Of a DNA stretch of 64,000 nucleotides, positions 35,651 through 53,600 are shown piece after piece (position 1 is the first letter of the stretch; each line of letters begins with the position of its first letter). Location: assembly GCA_033239005.1 (NCBI GenBank), contig BSQZ01000021.1, forward strand, positions 8,389,516-8,453,515, read 5' to 3'. A program made the position numbers and the translations under genes. The DNA is from Lamellibrachia satsuma. Its lineage: Eukaryota > Annelida > Polychaeta > Sabellida > Siboglinidae. The notes under the pieces are model-generated. The model was not told where the DNA came from. It made no database searches and was given only the letters and a program-made list of their open reading frames with translations.

Positions 35651-38600
35651 TCACAGTTCACTGGGCTCAGGGACACAAACATACACAACACACACATCTC
35701 TGTCTATATTGAAACATTCACAGTTCACTGGGCTCAGGGACACAAACATACACAACACACACATCTCTGTCAATATTGAAACATTCACAGTTCACTGGGC
35801 TCAGGGACACAAACATACACAGCACACACATCTCTGGCAATACTGAAACATTCACAGTTCACTGGGCTCAGGGACACAAACATACACACACACACACATC
35901 TCTGTCAATATTGAAACATTCACAGTTCACTGGGCTCAGGGACACAAACATACACAGCACACACATCTCTGTCAATATTGAAACATTCACAGTTCACTGG
36001 GCTCAGGGACACAAACATACACAACACACACATCTCTGTCAATATTGAAACATTCACAGTTCACTGGGCCCAGGGACACAAACATACACAGCACACACAT
36101 CTCTGGCAATACTGAAACATTCACAGTTCACTGGGCTCAGGGACACAAACATACACAACACACACATCTCTGTCAATATTGAAACATTCACAGTTCACTG
36201 GGCTCAGGGACACAAACATACACACACACACATCTCTGTCAATATTGAAACATTCACAGTTCACTGGGCTCAGGGACACAAACATACACAACACACACAT
36301 CTCTGTCAATATTGAAACATTCACAGTTCACTGGGCTCAGGGACACAAACATACACAACACACACATCTCTGTCAATATTGAAACATTCACAGTTCACTG
36401 GGCTCAGGGACACAAACATACACAACACACACATCTCTGTCAATACTGAAACATTCACAGTTCACTGGGCTCAGGGACACAAACATACACAACACACACA
36501 TCTCTGTCAATATTGAAACATTCACAGTTCACTGGGCTCAGGGACACAAACATACACAGCACACACATCTCTGTCAATACTGAAACATTCACAGTTCACT
36601 GGGCTCAGGGACACAAACATACACAACACACACATCTCTGTCAATATTGAAACATTCACAGTTCACTGGGCTCAGGGACACAAACATACACAACACACAC
36701 ATCTCTGTCAATATTGAAACATTCACAGTTCACTGGGCTCAGGGACACAAACATACACACACACACACATCTCTGTCAATATTGAAACATTCACAGTTCA
36801 CTGGGCTCAGGGACACAAACATACACAACACACACATCTCTGTCAATATTGAAACATTCACAGTTCACTGGGCTCAGGGACACAAACATACACAACACAC
36901 ACATCTCTGTCAATATTGAAACATTCACAGTTCACTGGGCTCAGGGACACAAACATACACAACACACACATCTCTGTCAATAATGAAACATTCACAGTTC
37001 ACTGGGCTCAGGGACACAAACATACACAGCACACACATCTCTGGCAATACTGAAACATTCACAGTTCACTGGGCTCAGGGACACAAACATACACAACACA
37101 CACACACATCTCTGTCAATATTGAAACATTCACAGTTCACTGGGCTCAGGGACACAAACATACACAACACACACATCTCTGTCAATATTGAAACATTCAC
37201 AGTTCACTGGGCTCAGGGACACAAACATACACAACACACACATCTCTGTCAATATTGAAACATTCACAGTTCACTGGGATCAGGGACACAAACATACACA
37301 GCACACACATCTCTGTCAATATTGAAACATTCACAGTTCACTGGGCTCAGGGACACAAACATACACAACACACACATCTCTGTCAATATTGAAACATTCA
37401 CAGTTCACTGGGCTCAGGGACACAAACATACACAACACACACATCTCTGTCAATATTGAAACATTCACAGTTCACTGGGCTCAGGGACACAAACATACAC
37501 AACACACACATCTCTGTCAATATTGAAACATTCACAGTTCACTGGGCTCAGGGACACAAACATACACAACACACACATCTCTGTCAATATTGAAACATTC
37601 ACAGTTCACTGGGCTCAGGGACACAAACATACACAACACACACATCTCTGTCAATATTGAAACATTCACAGTTCACTGGGCTCAGGGACACAAACATACA
37701 CAACACACACATCTCTGTCAATATTGAAACATTCACAGTTCACTGGGCTCAGGGACACAAACATACACAACACACACATCTCTGTCAATATTGAAACATT
37801 CACAGTTCACTGGGCTCAGGGACACAAACATACACAACACACACATCTCTGTCAATATTGAAACATTCACAGTTCACTGGGCTCAGGGACACAAACATAC
37901 ACACACACACATCTCTGTCAATATTGAAACATTCACAGTTCACTGGGCTCAGGGACACAAACATACACAACACACACATCTCTGTCAATATTGAAACATT
38001 CACAGTTCACTGGGCTCAGGGACACAAACATACACAGCACACACATCTCTGTCAATATTGAAACATTCACAGTTCACTGGGCTCAGGGACACAAACATAC
38101 ACAGCACACACATCTCTGTCAATACTGAAACATTCACAGTTCACTGGGCTCAGGGACACAAACATACACAACACACACATCTCTGTCAATATTGAAACAT
38201 TCACAGTTCACTGGGCTCAGGGACACAAACATACACAGCACACACATCTCTGTCAATATTGAAACATTCACAGTTCACTGGGCTCAGGGACACAAACATA
38301 CACAGCACACACATCTCTGTCAATATTGAAACATTCACAGTTCACTGGGCTCAGGGACACAAACATACACAACACACACATCTCTGTCAATATTGAAACA
38401 TTCACAGTTCACTGGGCTCAGGGACACAAACATACACAACACACACATCTCTGTCAATATTGAAACATTCACAGTTCACTGGGCTCAGGGAAACAAACAT
38501 ACACAACACACACATCTCTGTCAATATTGAAACATTCACAGTTCACTGGGCTCAGGGACACAAACATACACAGCACACACATCTCTGTCAATATTGAAAC

Positions 38601-41600
38601 ATTCACAGTTCACTGGGCTCAGGGACACAAACATACACAACACACACATCTCTGTCAATATTGAAACATTCACAGTTCACTGGGCCCAGGGACACAAACA
38701 TACACAGCACACACATCTCTGTCAATACTGAAACATTCACAGTTCACTGGGCTCAGGGACACAAACATACACAACACACACATCTCTGTCAATATTGAAA
38801 CATTCACAGTTCACTGGGCTCAGGGACACAAACATACACAACACACACATCTCTGTCAATATTGAAACATTCACAGTTCACTGGGCTCAGGGACACAAAC
38901 ATACACAGCACACACATCTCTGTCAATACTGAAACATTCACAGTTCACTGGGCTCAGGGACACAAACATACACAACACACACATCTCTGTCAATATTGAA
39001 ACATTCACAGTTCACTGGGCTCAGGGACACAAACATACATGGCACACACATCTCTGTCAATACTGAAACATTCACAGTTCACTGGGCTCAGGGACACAAA
39101 CATACACAACACACACACATCTCTGGCAATACTGAAACATTCACAGTTCACTGGGCTCAGGGACACAAACATACACAACACACACATCTCTGTCAATATT
39201 GAAACATTCACAGTTCACTGGGCTCAGGGACACAAACATACACACACACACACATCTCTGGCAATACTGAAACATTCACAGTTCACTGGGCTCAGGGACA
39301 CAAACATACACAACACACACATCTCTGTCAATATTGAAACATTCACAGTTCACTGGGCTCAGGGACACAAACATACACAACACACACATCTCTGTCAATA
39401 TTGAAACATTCACAGTTCACTGGGCTCAGGGACACAAACATACACAGCACACACATCTCTGTCAATATTGAAACATTCACAGTTCACTGGGCTCAGGGAC
39501 ACAAACATACACAACACACACACATCTCTGTCAATATTGAAACATTCACAGTTCACTGGGCTCAGGGACACAAACATACACACACACACACATCTCTGTC
39601 AATATTGAAACATTCACAGTTCACTGGGCTCAGGGACACAAACATACACAACACACACATCTCTGTCAATACTGAAACATTCACAGTTCACTGGGCTCAG
39701 GGACACAAACATACACAACACACACATCTCTGTCAATATTGAAACATTCACAGTTCACTGGGCTCAGGGACACAAACATACACAACACACACATCTCTGT
39801 CAATACTGAAACATTCACAGTTCACTGGGCTCAGGGACACAAACATACACAACACACACATCTCTGTCAATATTGAAACATTCACAGTTCACTGGGCTCA
39901 GGGACACAAACATACACAACACACACATCTCTGTCAATATTGAAACATTCACAGTTCACTGGGCTCAGGGACACAAACATACACAGCACACACATCTCTG
40001 GCAATACTGAAACATTCACAGTTCACTGGGCTCAGGGACACAAACATACACACACACACACATCTCTGTCAATATTGAAACATTCACAGTTCACTGGGCT
40101 CAGGGACACAAACATACACAGCACACACATCTCTGGCAATATTGAAACATTCACAGTTCACTGGGCTCAGGGACACAAACATACACAACACACACATCTC
40201 TGTCAATACTGAAACATTCACAGTTCACTGGGCTCAGGGACACAAACATACACAACACACACATCTCTGTCAATATTGAAACATTCACAGTTCACTGGGC
40301 TCAGGGACACAAACATACACAGCACACACATCTCTGTCAATATTGAAACATTCACAGTTCACTGGGCTCAGGGACACAAACATACACAGCACACACATCT
40401 CTGTCAATATTGAAACATTCACAGTTCACTGGGCTCAGGGACACAAACATACACAACACACACATCTCTGTCAATATTGAAACATTCACAGTTCACTGGG
40501 CTCAGGGACACAAACATACACAACACACACATCTCTGTCAATATTGAAACATTCACAGTTCACTGGGCTCAGGGACACAAACATACACAACACACACATC
40601 TCTGTCAATATTGAAACATTCACAGTTCACTGGGCTCAGGGACACAAACATACACAACACACACATCTCTGTCAATATTGAAACATTCACAGTTCACTGG
40701 GCTCAGGGACACAAACATACACAAACACACACATCTCTGTCAATATTGAAACATTCACAGTTCACTGGGCTCAGGGACACAAACATACACAACACACACA
40801 TCTCTGTCAATATTGAAACATTCACAGTTCACTGGGCTCAGGGACACAAACATACACAACACACACATCTCTGTCAATATTGAAACATTCACAGTTCACT
40901 GGGCTCAGGGACACAAACATACACAAGCACACACATCTCTGTCAATATTGAAACATTCACAGTTCACTGGGCTCAGGGACACAAACATACACAACACACA
41001 CATCTCTGTCAATATTGAAACATTCACAGTTCACTGGGCTCAGGGACACAAACATACACAACACACACATCTCTGTCAATATTGAAACATTCACAGTTCA
41101 CTGGGCTCAGGGACACAAACATACACAACACACACATCTCTGTCAATATTGAAACATTCACAGTTCACTGGGCTCAGGGACACAAACATACACAACACAC
41201 ACATCTCTGTCAATATTGAAACATTCACAGTTCACTGGGCTCAGGGACACAAACATACACAACACACACATCTCTGTCAATATTGAAACATTCACAGTTC
41301 ACTGGGCTCAGGGACACAAACATACACAACACACACATCTCTGTCAATATTGAAACATTCACAGTTCACTGGGCTCAGGGACACAAACATACACAACACA
41401 CACATCTCTGTCAATATTGAAACATTCACAGTTCACTGGGCTCAGGGACACAAACATACACAACACACACATCTCTGTCAATATTGAAACATTCACAGTT
41501 CACTGGGCTCAGGGACACAAACATACACAACACACACATCTCTGTCAATATTGAAACATTCACAGTTCACTGGGCTCAGGGACACAAACATACACAACAC

Positions 41601-44600
41601 ACACATCTCTGTCAATACTGAAACATTCACAGTTCACTGGGCTCAGGGACACAAACATACACAACACACACATCTCTGTCAATATTGAAACATTCACAGT
41701 TCACTGGGCTCAGGGACACAAACATACACAACACACACATCTCTGTCAATATTGAAACATTCACAGTTCACTGGGCTCAGGGACACAAACATACACAACA
41801 CACACATCTCTGTCAATATTGAAACATTCACAGTTCACTGGGCTCAGGGACACAAACATACACAACACACACATCTCTGTCAATATTGAAACATTCACAG
41901 TTCACTGGGCTCAGGGACACAAACATACACAACACACACATCTCTGTCAATATTGAAACATTCACAGTTCACTGGGCTCAGGGACACAAACATACACAAC
42001 ACACACATCTCTGTCAATATTGAAACATTCACAGTTCACTGGGCTCAGGGACACAAACATACACAACACACACATCTCTGGCAATATTGAAACATTCACA
42101 GTTCACTGGGCTCAGGGACACAAACATACACAACACACACATCTCTGTCAATACTGAAACATTCACAGTTCACTGGGCCTCAGGGACACAAACATACACA
42201 ACACACACATCTCTGTCAATATTGAAACATTCACAGTTCACTGGGCTCAGGGACACAAACATACACACACACACACATCTCTGTCAATATTGAAACATTC
42301 ACAGTTCACTGGGCTCAGGGACACAAACATACACAACACACACATCTCTGTCAATATTGAAACATTCACAGTTCACTGGGCTCAGGGACACAAACATACA
42401 CAACACACACATCTCTGTCAATATTGAAACATTCACAGTTCACTGGGCTCAGGGACACAAACATACACAACACACACATCTCTGTCAATATTGAAACATT
42501 CACAGTTCACTGGGCTCAGGGACACAAACATACACAACACACACATCTCTGTCAAAATTGAAACATTCACAGTTCACTGGGCTCAGGGACACAAACATAC
42601 ACAACACACACATCTCTGTCAATATTGAAACATTCACAGTTCACTGGGCTCAGGGACACAAACATACACACCACACACATCTCTGTCAATATTGAAACAT
42701 TCACAGTTCACTGGGCTCAGGGACACAAACATACACAACACACACATCTCTGTCAATATTGAAACATTCACAGTTCACTGGGCTCAGGGACACAAACATA
42801 CACAACACACACATCTCTGTCAATATTGAAACATTCACAGTTCACTGGGCTCAGGGACACAAACATACACAACACACACATCTCTGTCAATATTGAAACA
42901 TTCACAGTTCACTGGGCTCAGGGACACAAACATACACAGCACACACATCTCTGTCAATATTGAAACATTCACAGTTCACTTGGCTCAGGGACACAAACAT
43001 ACACAACACACACATCTCTGTCAATATTGAAACATTCACAGTTCACTGGGCTCAGGGACACAAACATACACAACACACACATCTCTGTCAATATTGAAAC
43101 ATTCACAGTTCACTGGGCTCAGGGACACAAACATACACACACACACATCTCTGTCAATATTGAAACATTCACAGTTCACTGGGCTCAGGGACACAAACAT
43201 ACACAACACACACATCTCTGTCAATACTGAAACATTCACAGTTCACTGGGCTCAGGGACACAAACATACACAACACACACATCTCTGTCAATATTGAAAC
43301 ATTCACAGTTCACTGGGCTCAGGGACACAAACATACACAACACACACATCTCTGTCAATATTGAAACATTCACAGTTCACTGGGCTCAGGGACACAAACA
43401 TACACAACACACACATCTCTGTCAATATTGAAACATTCACAGTTCACTGGGCTCAGGGACACACACATACACAACACACACATCTCTGTCAATAATGAAA
43501 CATTCACAGTTCACTGGGCTCAGGGACACAAACATACACAACACACACATCTCTGTCAATATTGAAACATTCACAGTTCACTGGGCTCAGGGACACAAAC
43601 ATACACAACACACACATCTCTGTCAATATTGAAACATTCACAGTTCACTGGGCTCAGGGACACAAACATACACAACACACACATCTCTGTCAATATTGAA
43701 ACATTCACAGTTCACTGGGCTCAGGGACACAAACATACACAACACACACATCTCTGTCAATACTGAAACATTCACAGTTCACTGGGCTCAGGGACACAAA
43801 CATACACAACACACACATCTCTGTCAATATTGAAACATTCACAGTTCACTGGGCTCAGGGACACAAACATACACAACACACACATCTCTGTCAATACTGA
43901 AACATTCACAGTTCACTGGGCTCAGGGACACAAACATACACAGCACACACATCTCTGTCAATATTGAAACATTCACAGTTCACTGGGCCCAGGGACACAA
44001 ACATACACAGCACACACATCTCTGTCAATATTGAAACATTCACAGTTCACTGGGCTCAGGGACACAAACATACACAACACACACATCTCTGTCAATATTG
44101 AAACATTCACAGTTCACTGGGCTCAGGGACACAAACATACACAACACACACATCTCTGTCAATATTGAAACATTCACAGTTCACTGGGCTCAGGGACACA
44201 AACATACACAACACACACATCTCTGTCAATACTGAAACATTCACAGTTCACTGGTCTCAGGGACACAAACATACACAACACACACATCTCTGTCAATATT
44301 GAAACATTCACAGTTCACTGGGCTCAGGGACACAAACATACACAACACACACATCTCTGTCAATATTGAAACATTCACAGTTCACTGGGCTCAGGGACAC
44401 AAACATACACAACACACACATCTCTGTCAATATTGAAACATTCACAGTTCACTGGGCTCAGGGACACAAACATACACAGCACACACATCTCTGTCAATAT
44501 TGAAACATTCACAGTTCACTGGGCCAGGGACACAAACATACACAGCACACACATCTCTGTCAATATTGAAACATTCACAGTTCACTGGGCTCAGGGACAC

Positions 44601-47600
44601 AAACATACACAACACACACATCTCTGCAATACTGAAACATTCACAGTTCACTGGGCTCAGGGACACAAACATACACAACACACACATCTCTGGCAATACT
44701 GAAACATTCACAGTTCACTGGGCTCAGGGACACAAACATACACAACACACACACATCTCTGTCAATATTGAAACATTCACAGTTCACTGGGCTCAGGGAC
44801 ACAAACATACACAACACACACATCTCTGGCAATATTGAAACATTCACAGTTCACTGGGCTCAGGGACACAAACATACACAACACACACATCTCTGTCAAT
44901 ACTGAAACATTCACAGTTCACTGGGCTCAGGGACACAAACATACACAACACACACATCTCTGTCAATATTGAAACATTCACAGTTCACTGGGCCTCAGGG
45001 ACACAAACATACACAACACACACATCTCTGTCAATATTGAAACATTCACAGTTCACTGGGCTCAGGGACACAAACATACACAACACACACATCTCTGGCA
45101 ATACTGAAACATTCACAGTTCACTGGGCTCAGGGACACAAACATACACAACACACACATCTCTGGCAATACTGAAACATTCACAGTTCACTGGGCTCAGG
45201 GACACAAACATACACAACACACACATCTCTGTCAATATTGAAACATTCACAGTTCACTGGGCTCAGGGACACAAACATACACAACACACACATCTCTGTC
45301 AATATTGAAACATTCACAGTTCACTGGGCTCAGGGACACAAACATACACAACACACACATCTCTGTCAATACTGAAACATTCACAGTTCACTGGGCTCAG
45401 GGACACAAACATACACAACACACACATCTCTGTCAATACTGAAACATTCACAGTTCACTGGGCTCAGGGACACAAACATACACAACACACACATCTCTGG
45501 CAATATTGAAACATTCACAGTTCACTGGGCTCAGGGACACAAACATACACAACACACACATCTCTGTCAATATTGAAACATTCACAGTTCACTGGGCTCA
45601 GGGACACAAACATACACAACACACACATCTCTGTCAATATTGAAACATTCACAGTTCACTGGGCTCAGGGACACAAACATACACAACACACACATCTCTG
45701 TCAATATTGAAACATTCACAGTTCACTGGGCTCAGGGACACAAACATACACAACACACACATCTCTGTCAATACTGAAACATTCACAGTTCACTGGGCTC
45801 AGGGACACAAACATACACACACACACACATCTCTGTCAATATTGAAACATTCACAGTTCACTGGGCTCAGGGACACAAACATACACACACACACACATCT
45901 CTGGCAATACTGAAACATTCACAGTTCACTGGGCTCAGGGACACAAACATACACAACACACACATCTCTGTCAATATTGAAACATTCACAGTTCACTGGG
46001 CTCAGGGACACAAACATACACAACACACACATCTCTGTCAATATTGAAACATTCACAGTTCACTGGGCTCAGGGACACAAACATACACAACACACACATC
46101 TCTGTCAATACTGAAACATTCACAGTTCACTGGGCTCAGGGACACAAACATACACAACACACACATCTCTGTCAATACTGAAACATTCACAGTTCACTGG
46201 GCTCAGGGACACAAACATACACAACACACACACATCTCTGTCAATATTGAAACATTCACAGTTCACTGGGCTCAGGGACACAAACATACACAGCACACAC
46301 ATCTCTGTCAATATTGAAACATTCACAGTTCACTGGGCTCAGGGACACAAACATACACAGCACACACATCTCTGTCAATATTGAAACATTCACAGTTCAC
46401 TGGGCCCAGGGAAACAAACATACACAGCACACACATCTCTGTCAATATTGAAACATTCACAGTTCACTGGGCTCAGGGACACAAACATACACAGCACACA
46501 CATCTCTGTCAATATTGAAACATTCACAGTTCACTGGGCACAGGGACACAAACATACACAGCACACACATCTCTGTCAATATTGAAACATTCACAGTTCA
46601 CTGGGCTCAGGGACACAAACATACACAGCACACACATCTCTGTCAATATTGAAACATTCACAGTTCACTGGGCTCAGGGACACAAACATACACAGCACAC
46701 ACATCTCTGTCAATATTGAAACATTCACAGTTCACTGGGCTCAGGGACACAAACATACACACACACACACATCTCTGTCAATATTGAAACATTCACAGTT
46801 CACTGGGCTCAGGGACACAAACATACACAACACACACATCTCTGTCAATATTGAAACATTCACAGTTCACTGGGCTCAGGACACAAACATACACAACACA
46901 CACATCTCTGTCAATATTGAAACATTCACAGTTCACTGGGCTCAGGGACACAAACATACACAACACACACATCTCTGTCAATATTGAAACATTCACAGTT
47001 CACTGGGCTCAGGGACACAAACATACACAACACACACATCTCTGTCAATATTGAAACATTCACAGTTCACTGGGCTCAGGGACACAAACATACACAGCAC
47101 ACACATCTCTGTCAATATTGAAACATTCACAGTTCACTGGGCTCAGGGACACAAACATACACAACACACACATCTCTGTCAATATTGAAACATTCACAGT
47201 TCACTGGGCTCAGGGACACAAACATACACAACACACACATCTCTGTCAATATTGAAACATTCACAGTTCACTGGGCTCAGGGACACAAACATACACAACA
47301 CACATCTCTGTCAATATTGAAACATTCACAGTTCACTGGGCTCAGGGACACAAACATACACACACACACATCTCTGTCAATATTGAAACATTCACAGTTC
47401 ACTGGGCTCAGGGACACAAACATACACAACACACACATCTCTGGCAATATTGAAACATTCACAGTTCACTGGGCTCAGGGACACAAACATACACAACACA
47501 CACATCTCTGTCAATATTGAAACATTCACAGTTCACTGGGCTCAGGGACACAAACATACACAACACACACATCTCTGTCAATATTGAAACATTCACAGTT

Positions 47601-50600
47601 CACTGGGCTCAGGGACACAAACATACACAACACACACATCTCTGTCAATATTGAAACATTCACAGTTCACTGGGCTCAGGGACACAAACATACACAACAC
47701 ACACATCTCTGTCAATATTGAAACATTCACAGTTCACTGGGCTCAGGGACACAAACATACACAACACACACATCTCTGTCAATATTGAAACATTCACAGT
47801 TCACTGGGCTCAGGGACACAAACATACACAACACACACATCTCTGTCAATATTGAAACATTCACAGTTCACTGGGCTCAGGGACACAAACATACACAGCA
47901 CACACATCTCTGTCAATATTGAAACATTCACAGTTCACTGGGCTCAGGGACACAAACATACACAACACACACATCTCTGTCAATATTGAAACATTCACAG
48001 TTCACTGGGCTCAGGGACACAAACATACACAACACACACATCTCTGTCAATATTGAAACATTCACAGTTCACTGGGCTCAGGGACACAAACATACACAAC
48101 ACACACATCTCTGTCAATACTGAAACATTCACAGTTCACTGGGCTCAGGGACACAAACATACACAACACACACATCTCTGTCAATACTGAAACATTCACA
48201 GTTCACTGGGCTCAGGGACACAAACATACACAGCACACACATCTCTGTCAATATTGAAACATTCACAGTTCACTGGGCTCAGGGACACAAACATACACAA
48301 CACACACATCTCTGTCAATATTGAAACATTCACAGTTCACTGGGCTCAGGGACACAAACATACACAACACACACATCTCTGTCAATATTGAAACATTCAC
48401 AGTTCACTGGGCACAGGGACACAAACATACACAGCACACACATCTCTGTCAATATTGAAACATTCACAGTTCACTGGGCCCAGGGACACAAACATACACA
48501 GCACACACATCTCTGTCAATATTGAAACATTCACAGTTCACTGGGCTCAGGGACACAAACATACACAACACACACATCTCTGTCAATATTGAAACATTCA
48601 CAGTTCACTGGGCTCAGGGACACAAACATACACAACACACACATCTCTGTCAATATTGAAACATTCACAGTTCACTGGGCTCAGGGACACAAACATACAC
48701 AACACACACATCTCTGTCAATATTGAAACATTCACAGTTCACTGGGCTCAGGGACACAAACATACACAGCACACACATCTCTGTCAATATTGAAACATTC
48801 ACAGTTCACTGGGCCCAGGGACACAAACATACACAACACACACATCTCTGTCAATATTGAAACATTCACAGTTCACTGGGCTCAGGGACACAAACATACA
48901 CAACACACACATCTCTGTCAATATTGAAACATTCACAGTTCACTGGGCCCAGGGACACAAACATACACAGCACACACATCTCTGTCAATATTGAAACATT
49001 CACAGTTCACTGGGCTCAGGGACACAAACATACACAACACACACATCTCTGTCAATATTGAAACATTCACAGTTCACTGGGCCTCAGGACACAAACATAC
49101 ACAACACAAACTTCTCTGTCAATATTGAAACATTCACAGTTCACTGGGCTCGGGGACACAAACATACACAACACACACACATCTCTGTCAATATTGAAAC
49201 ATTCACAGTTCACTGGGCTCAGGGACACAAACATACACAACACACACATCTCTGTCAATATTGAAACATTCACAGTTCACTGGGCTCAGGGACACAAACA
49301 TACACAACACACACATCTCTGTCAATATTGAAACATTCACAGTTCACTGGGCTCAGGGACACAAACATACACAACACACACATCTCTGTCAATATTGAAA
49401 CATTCACAGTTCACTGGGCTCAGGGACACAAACATACACAACACACACATCTCTGTCAATATTGAAACATTCACAGTTCACTGGGCTCAGGGACACAAAC
49501 ATACACAACACACACATCTCTGTCAATATTGAAACATTCACAGTTCACTGGGCTCAGGGACACAAACATACACAACACACACATCTCTGTCAATATTGAA
49601 ACATTCACAGTTCACTGGGCTCAGGGACACAAACATACACACACACACACATCTCTGTCAATATTGAAACATTCACAGTTCACTGGGCCCAGGGACACAA
49701 ACATACACAACACACACATCTCTGTCAATATTGAAACATTCACAGTTCACTGGGCTCAGGGACACAAACATACACAACACACACATCTCTGTCAATATTG
49801 AAACATTCACAGTTCACTGGGCTCAGGGACACAAACATACACAGCACACACATCTCTGTCAATATTGAAACATTCACAGTTCACTGGGCTCAGGGACACA
49901 AACATACACAACACACACATCTCTGTCAATATTGAAACATTCACAGTTCACTGGGCTCAGGGACACAAACATACACAACACACACATCTCTGTCAATATT
50001 GAAACATTCACAGTTCACTGGGCTCAGGGACACAAACATACACAACACACACATCTCTGTCAATACTGAAACATTCACAGTTCACTGGGCTCAGGGACAC
50101 AAACATACACAACACACACATCTCTGTCAATATTGAAACATTCACAGTTCACTGGGCTCAGGGACACAAACATACACAACACACACATCTCTGTCAATAT
50201 TGAAACATTCACAGTTCACTGGGCTCAGGGACACAAACATACACAACACACACATCTCTGTCAATATTGAAACATTCACAGTTCACTGGGCTCAGGGACA
50301 CAAACATACACAACACACACATCTCTGTCAATATTGAAACATTCACAGTTCACTGGGCTCAGGGACACAAACATACACACACACACATCTCTGTCAATAT
50401 TGAAACATTCACAGTTCACTGGGCTCAGGGACACAAACATACACAACACACACATCTCTGTCAATACTGAAACATTCACAGTTCACTGGGCTCAGGGACA
50501 CAAACATACACAACACACACATCTCTGGCAATATTGAAACATTCACAGTTCACTGGGCTCAGGGACACAAACATACACAACACACACATCTCTGTCAATA

Positions 50601-53600
50601 TTGAAACATTCACAGTTCACTGGGCTCAGGGACACAAACATACACAACACACACATCTCTGTCAATATTGAAACATTCACAGTTCACTGGGCTCAGGGAC
50701 ACAAACATACACAACACACACATCTCTGTCAATATTGAAACATTCACAGTTCACTGGGCTCAGGGACACAAACATACACAACACACACATCTCTGTCAAT
50801 ACTGAAACATTCACAGTTCACTGGGCTCAGGGACACAAACATACACAACACACACATCTCTGTCAATACTGAAACATTCACAGTTCACTGGGCTCAGGGA
50901 CACAAACATACACAACACACACATCTCTGGCAATACTGAAACATTCACAGTTCACTGGGCTCAGGGACACAAACATACACAACACACACATCTCTGGCAA
51001 TACTGAAACATTCACAGTTCACTGGGCTCAGGGACACAAACATACACAACACACACATCTCTGTCAATATTGAAACATTCACAGTTCACTGGGCTCAGGG
51101 ACACAAACATACACAACACACACATCTCTGGCAATATTGAAACATTCACAGTTCACTGGGCTCAGGGACACAAACATACACAACACACACATCTCTGTCA
51201 ATATTGAAACATTCACAGTTCACTGGGCTCAGGGACACAAACATACACAACACACACATCTCTGTCAATATTGAAACATTCACAGTTCACTGGGCTCAGG
51301 GACACAAACATACACAACACACACACATCTCTGGCAATACTGAAACATTCACAGTTCACTGGGCTCAGGGACACAAACATACACAACACACACATCTCTG
51401 TGCAATATTGAAACATTCACAGTTCACTGGGCTCAGGGACACAAACATACACAACACACACATCTCTGGCAATACTGAAACATTCACAGTTCACTGGGCT
51501 CAGGGACACAAACATACACAACACACACATCTCTGTCAATATTGAAACATTCACAGTTCACTGGGCTCAGGGACACAAACATACACAACACACACATCTC
51601 TGTCAATATTGAAACATTCACAGTTCACTGGGCTCAGGGACACAAACATACACAACACACACATCTCTGTCAATATTGAAACATTCACAGTTCACTGGGC
51701 TCAGGGACACAAACATACACAGCACACACATCTCTGTCAATGTTGAAACATTCACAGTTCACTGGGCTCAGGGACACAAACATACACAGCACACACACAT
51801 CTCTGTCAATATTGAAACATTCACAGTTCACTGGGCTCAGGGACACAAACATACACAGCACACACACATCTCTGTCAATATTGAAACATTCACAGTTCAC
51901 TGGGCTCAGGGACACAAACATACACAACACACACATCTCTGTCAATACTGAAACATTCACAGTTCACTGGGCTCAGGGACACAAACATACACAACACACA
52001 CATCTCTGTCAATATTGAAACATTCACAGTTCACTGGGCTCAGGGACACAAACATACACAACACACACATCTCTGTCAATATTGAAACATTCACAGTTCA
52101 CTGGGCTCAGGGACACAAACATACACAGCACACACATCTCTGTCAATATTGAAACATTCACAGTTCACTGGGCTCAGGGACACAAACATACACAGCACAC
52201 ACATCTCTGTCAATATTGAAACATTCACAGTTCACTGGGCTCAGGGACACAAACATACACAACACACACATCTCTGTCAATATTGAAACATTCACAGTTC
52301 ACTGGGCTCAGGGACACAAACATACACACACACACATCTCTGTCAATACTGAAACATTCACAGTTCACTGGGCTCAGGGACACAAACATACACAACACAC
52401 ACATCTCTGTCAATATTGAAACATTCACAGTTCACTGGGCTCAGGGACACAAACATACACAGCACACACATCTCTGTCAATATTGAAACATTCACAGTTC
52501 ACTGGGCTCAGGGACACAAACATACACAGCACACACATCTCTGTCAATATTGAAACATTCACAGTTCACTGGGCTCAGGGACACAAACATACACACACAC
52601 ACATCTCTGTCAATATTGAAACATTCACAGTTCACTGGGCTCAGGGACACAAACATACACAAGCACACACATCTCTGTCAATATTGAAACATTCACAGTT
52701 CACTGGGCTCAGGGACACAAACATACACACACACACACATCTCTGTCAATATTGAAACATTCACAGTTCACTGGGCTCAGGGACACAAACATACACAACA
52801 CACACATCTCTGTCAATACTGAAACATTCACAGTTCACTGGGCTCAGGGACACAAACATACACAACACACACATCTCTGTCAATACTGAAACATTCACAG
52901 TTCACTGGGCTCAGGGACACAAACATACACAACACACATCTCTGTCAATATTGAAACATTCACAGTTCACTGGGCTCAGGGACACAAACATACACAACAC
53001 ACACATCTCTGTCAATATTGAAACATTCACAGTTCACTGGGCTCAGGGACACAAACATACACAACACACACATCTCTGTCAATATTGAAACATTCACAGT
53101 TCACTGGGCTCAGGGACACAAACATACACAACACACACATCTCTGTCAATATTGAAACATTCACAGTTCACTGGGCTCAGGGACACAAACATACACAACA
53201 CACACATCTCTGTCAATACTGAAACATTCACAGTTCACTGGGCTCAGGGACACAAACATACACAACACACACATCTCTGTCAATATTGAAACATTCACAG
53301 TTCACTGGTCTCAGGGACACAAACATACACAACACACACATCTCTGGCAATATTGAAACATTCACAGTTCACTGGGCCCAGGGACACAAACATACACAAC
53401 ACACACATCTCTGTCAATATTGAAACATTCACAGTTCACTGGGCTCAGGGACAAAAACATACACAACACACACATCTCTGTCAATATTGAAACATTCACA
53501 GTTCACTGGGCTCAGGGACACAAACATACACAGCACACACACATCTCTGTCAATATTGAAACATTCACAGTTCACTGGGCTCAGGGACACAAACATACAC

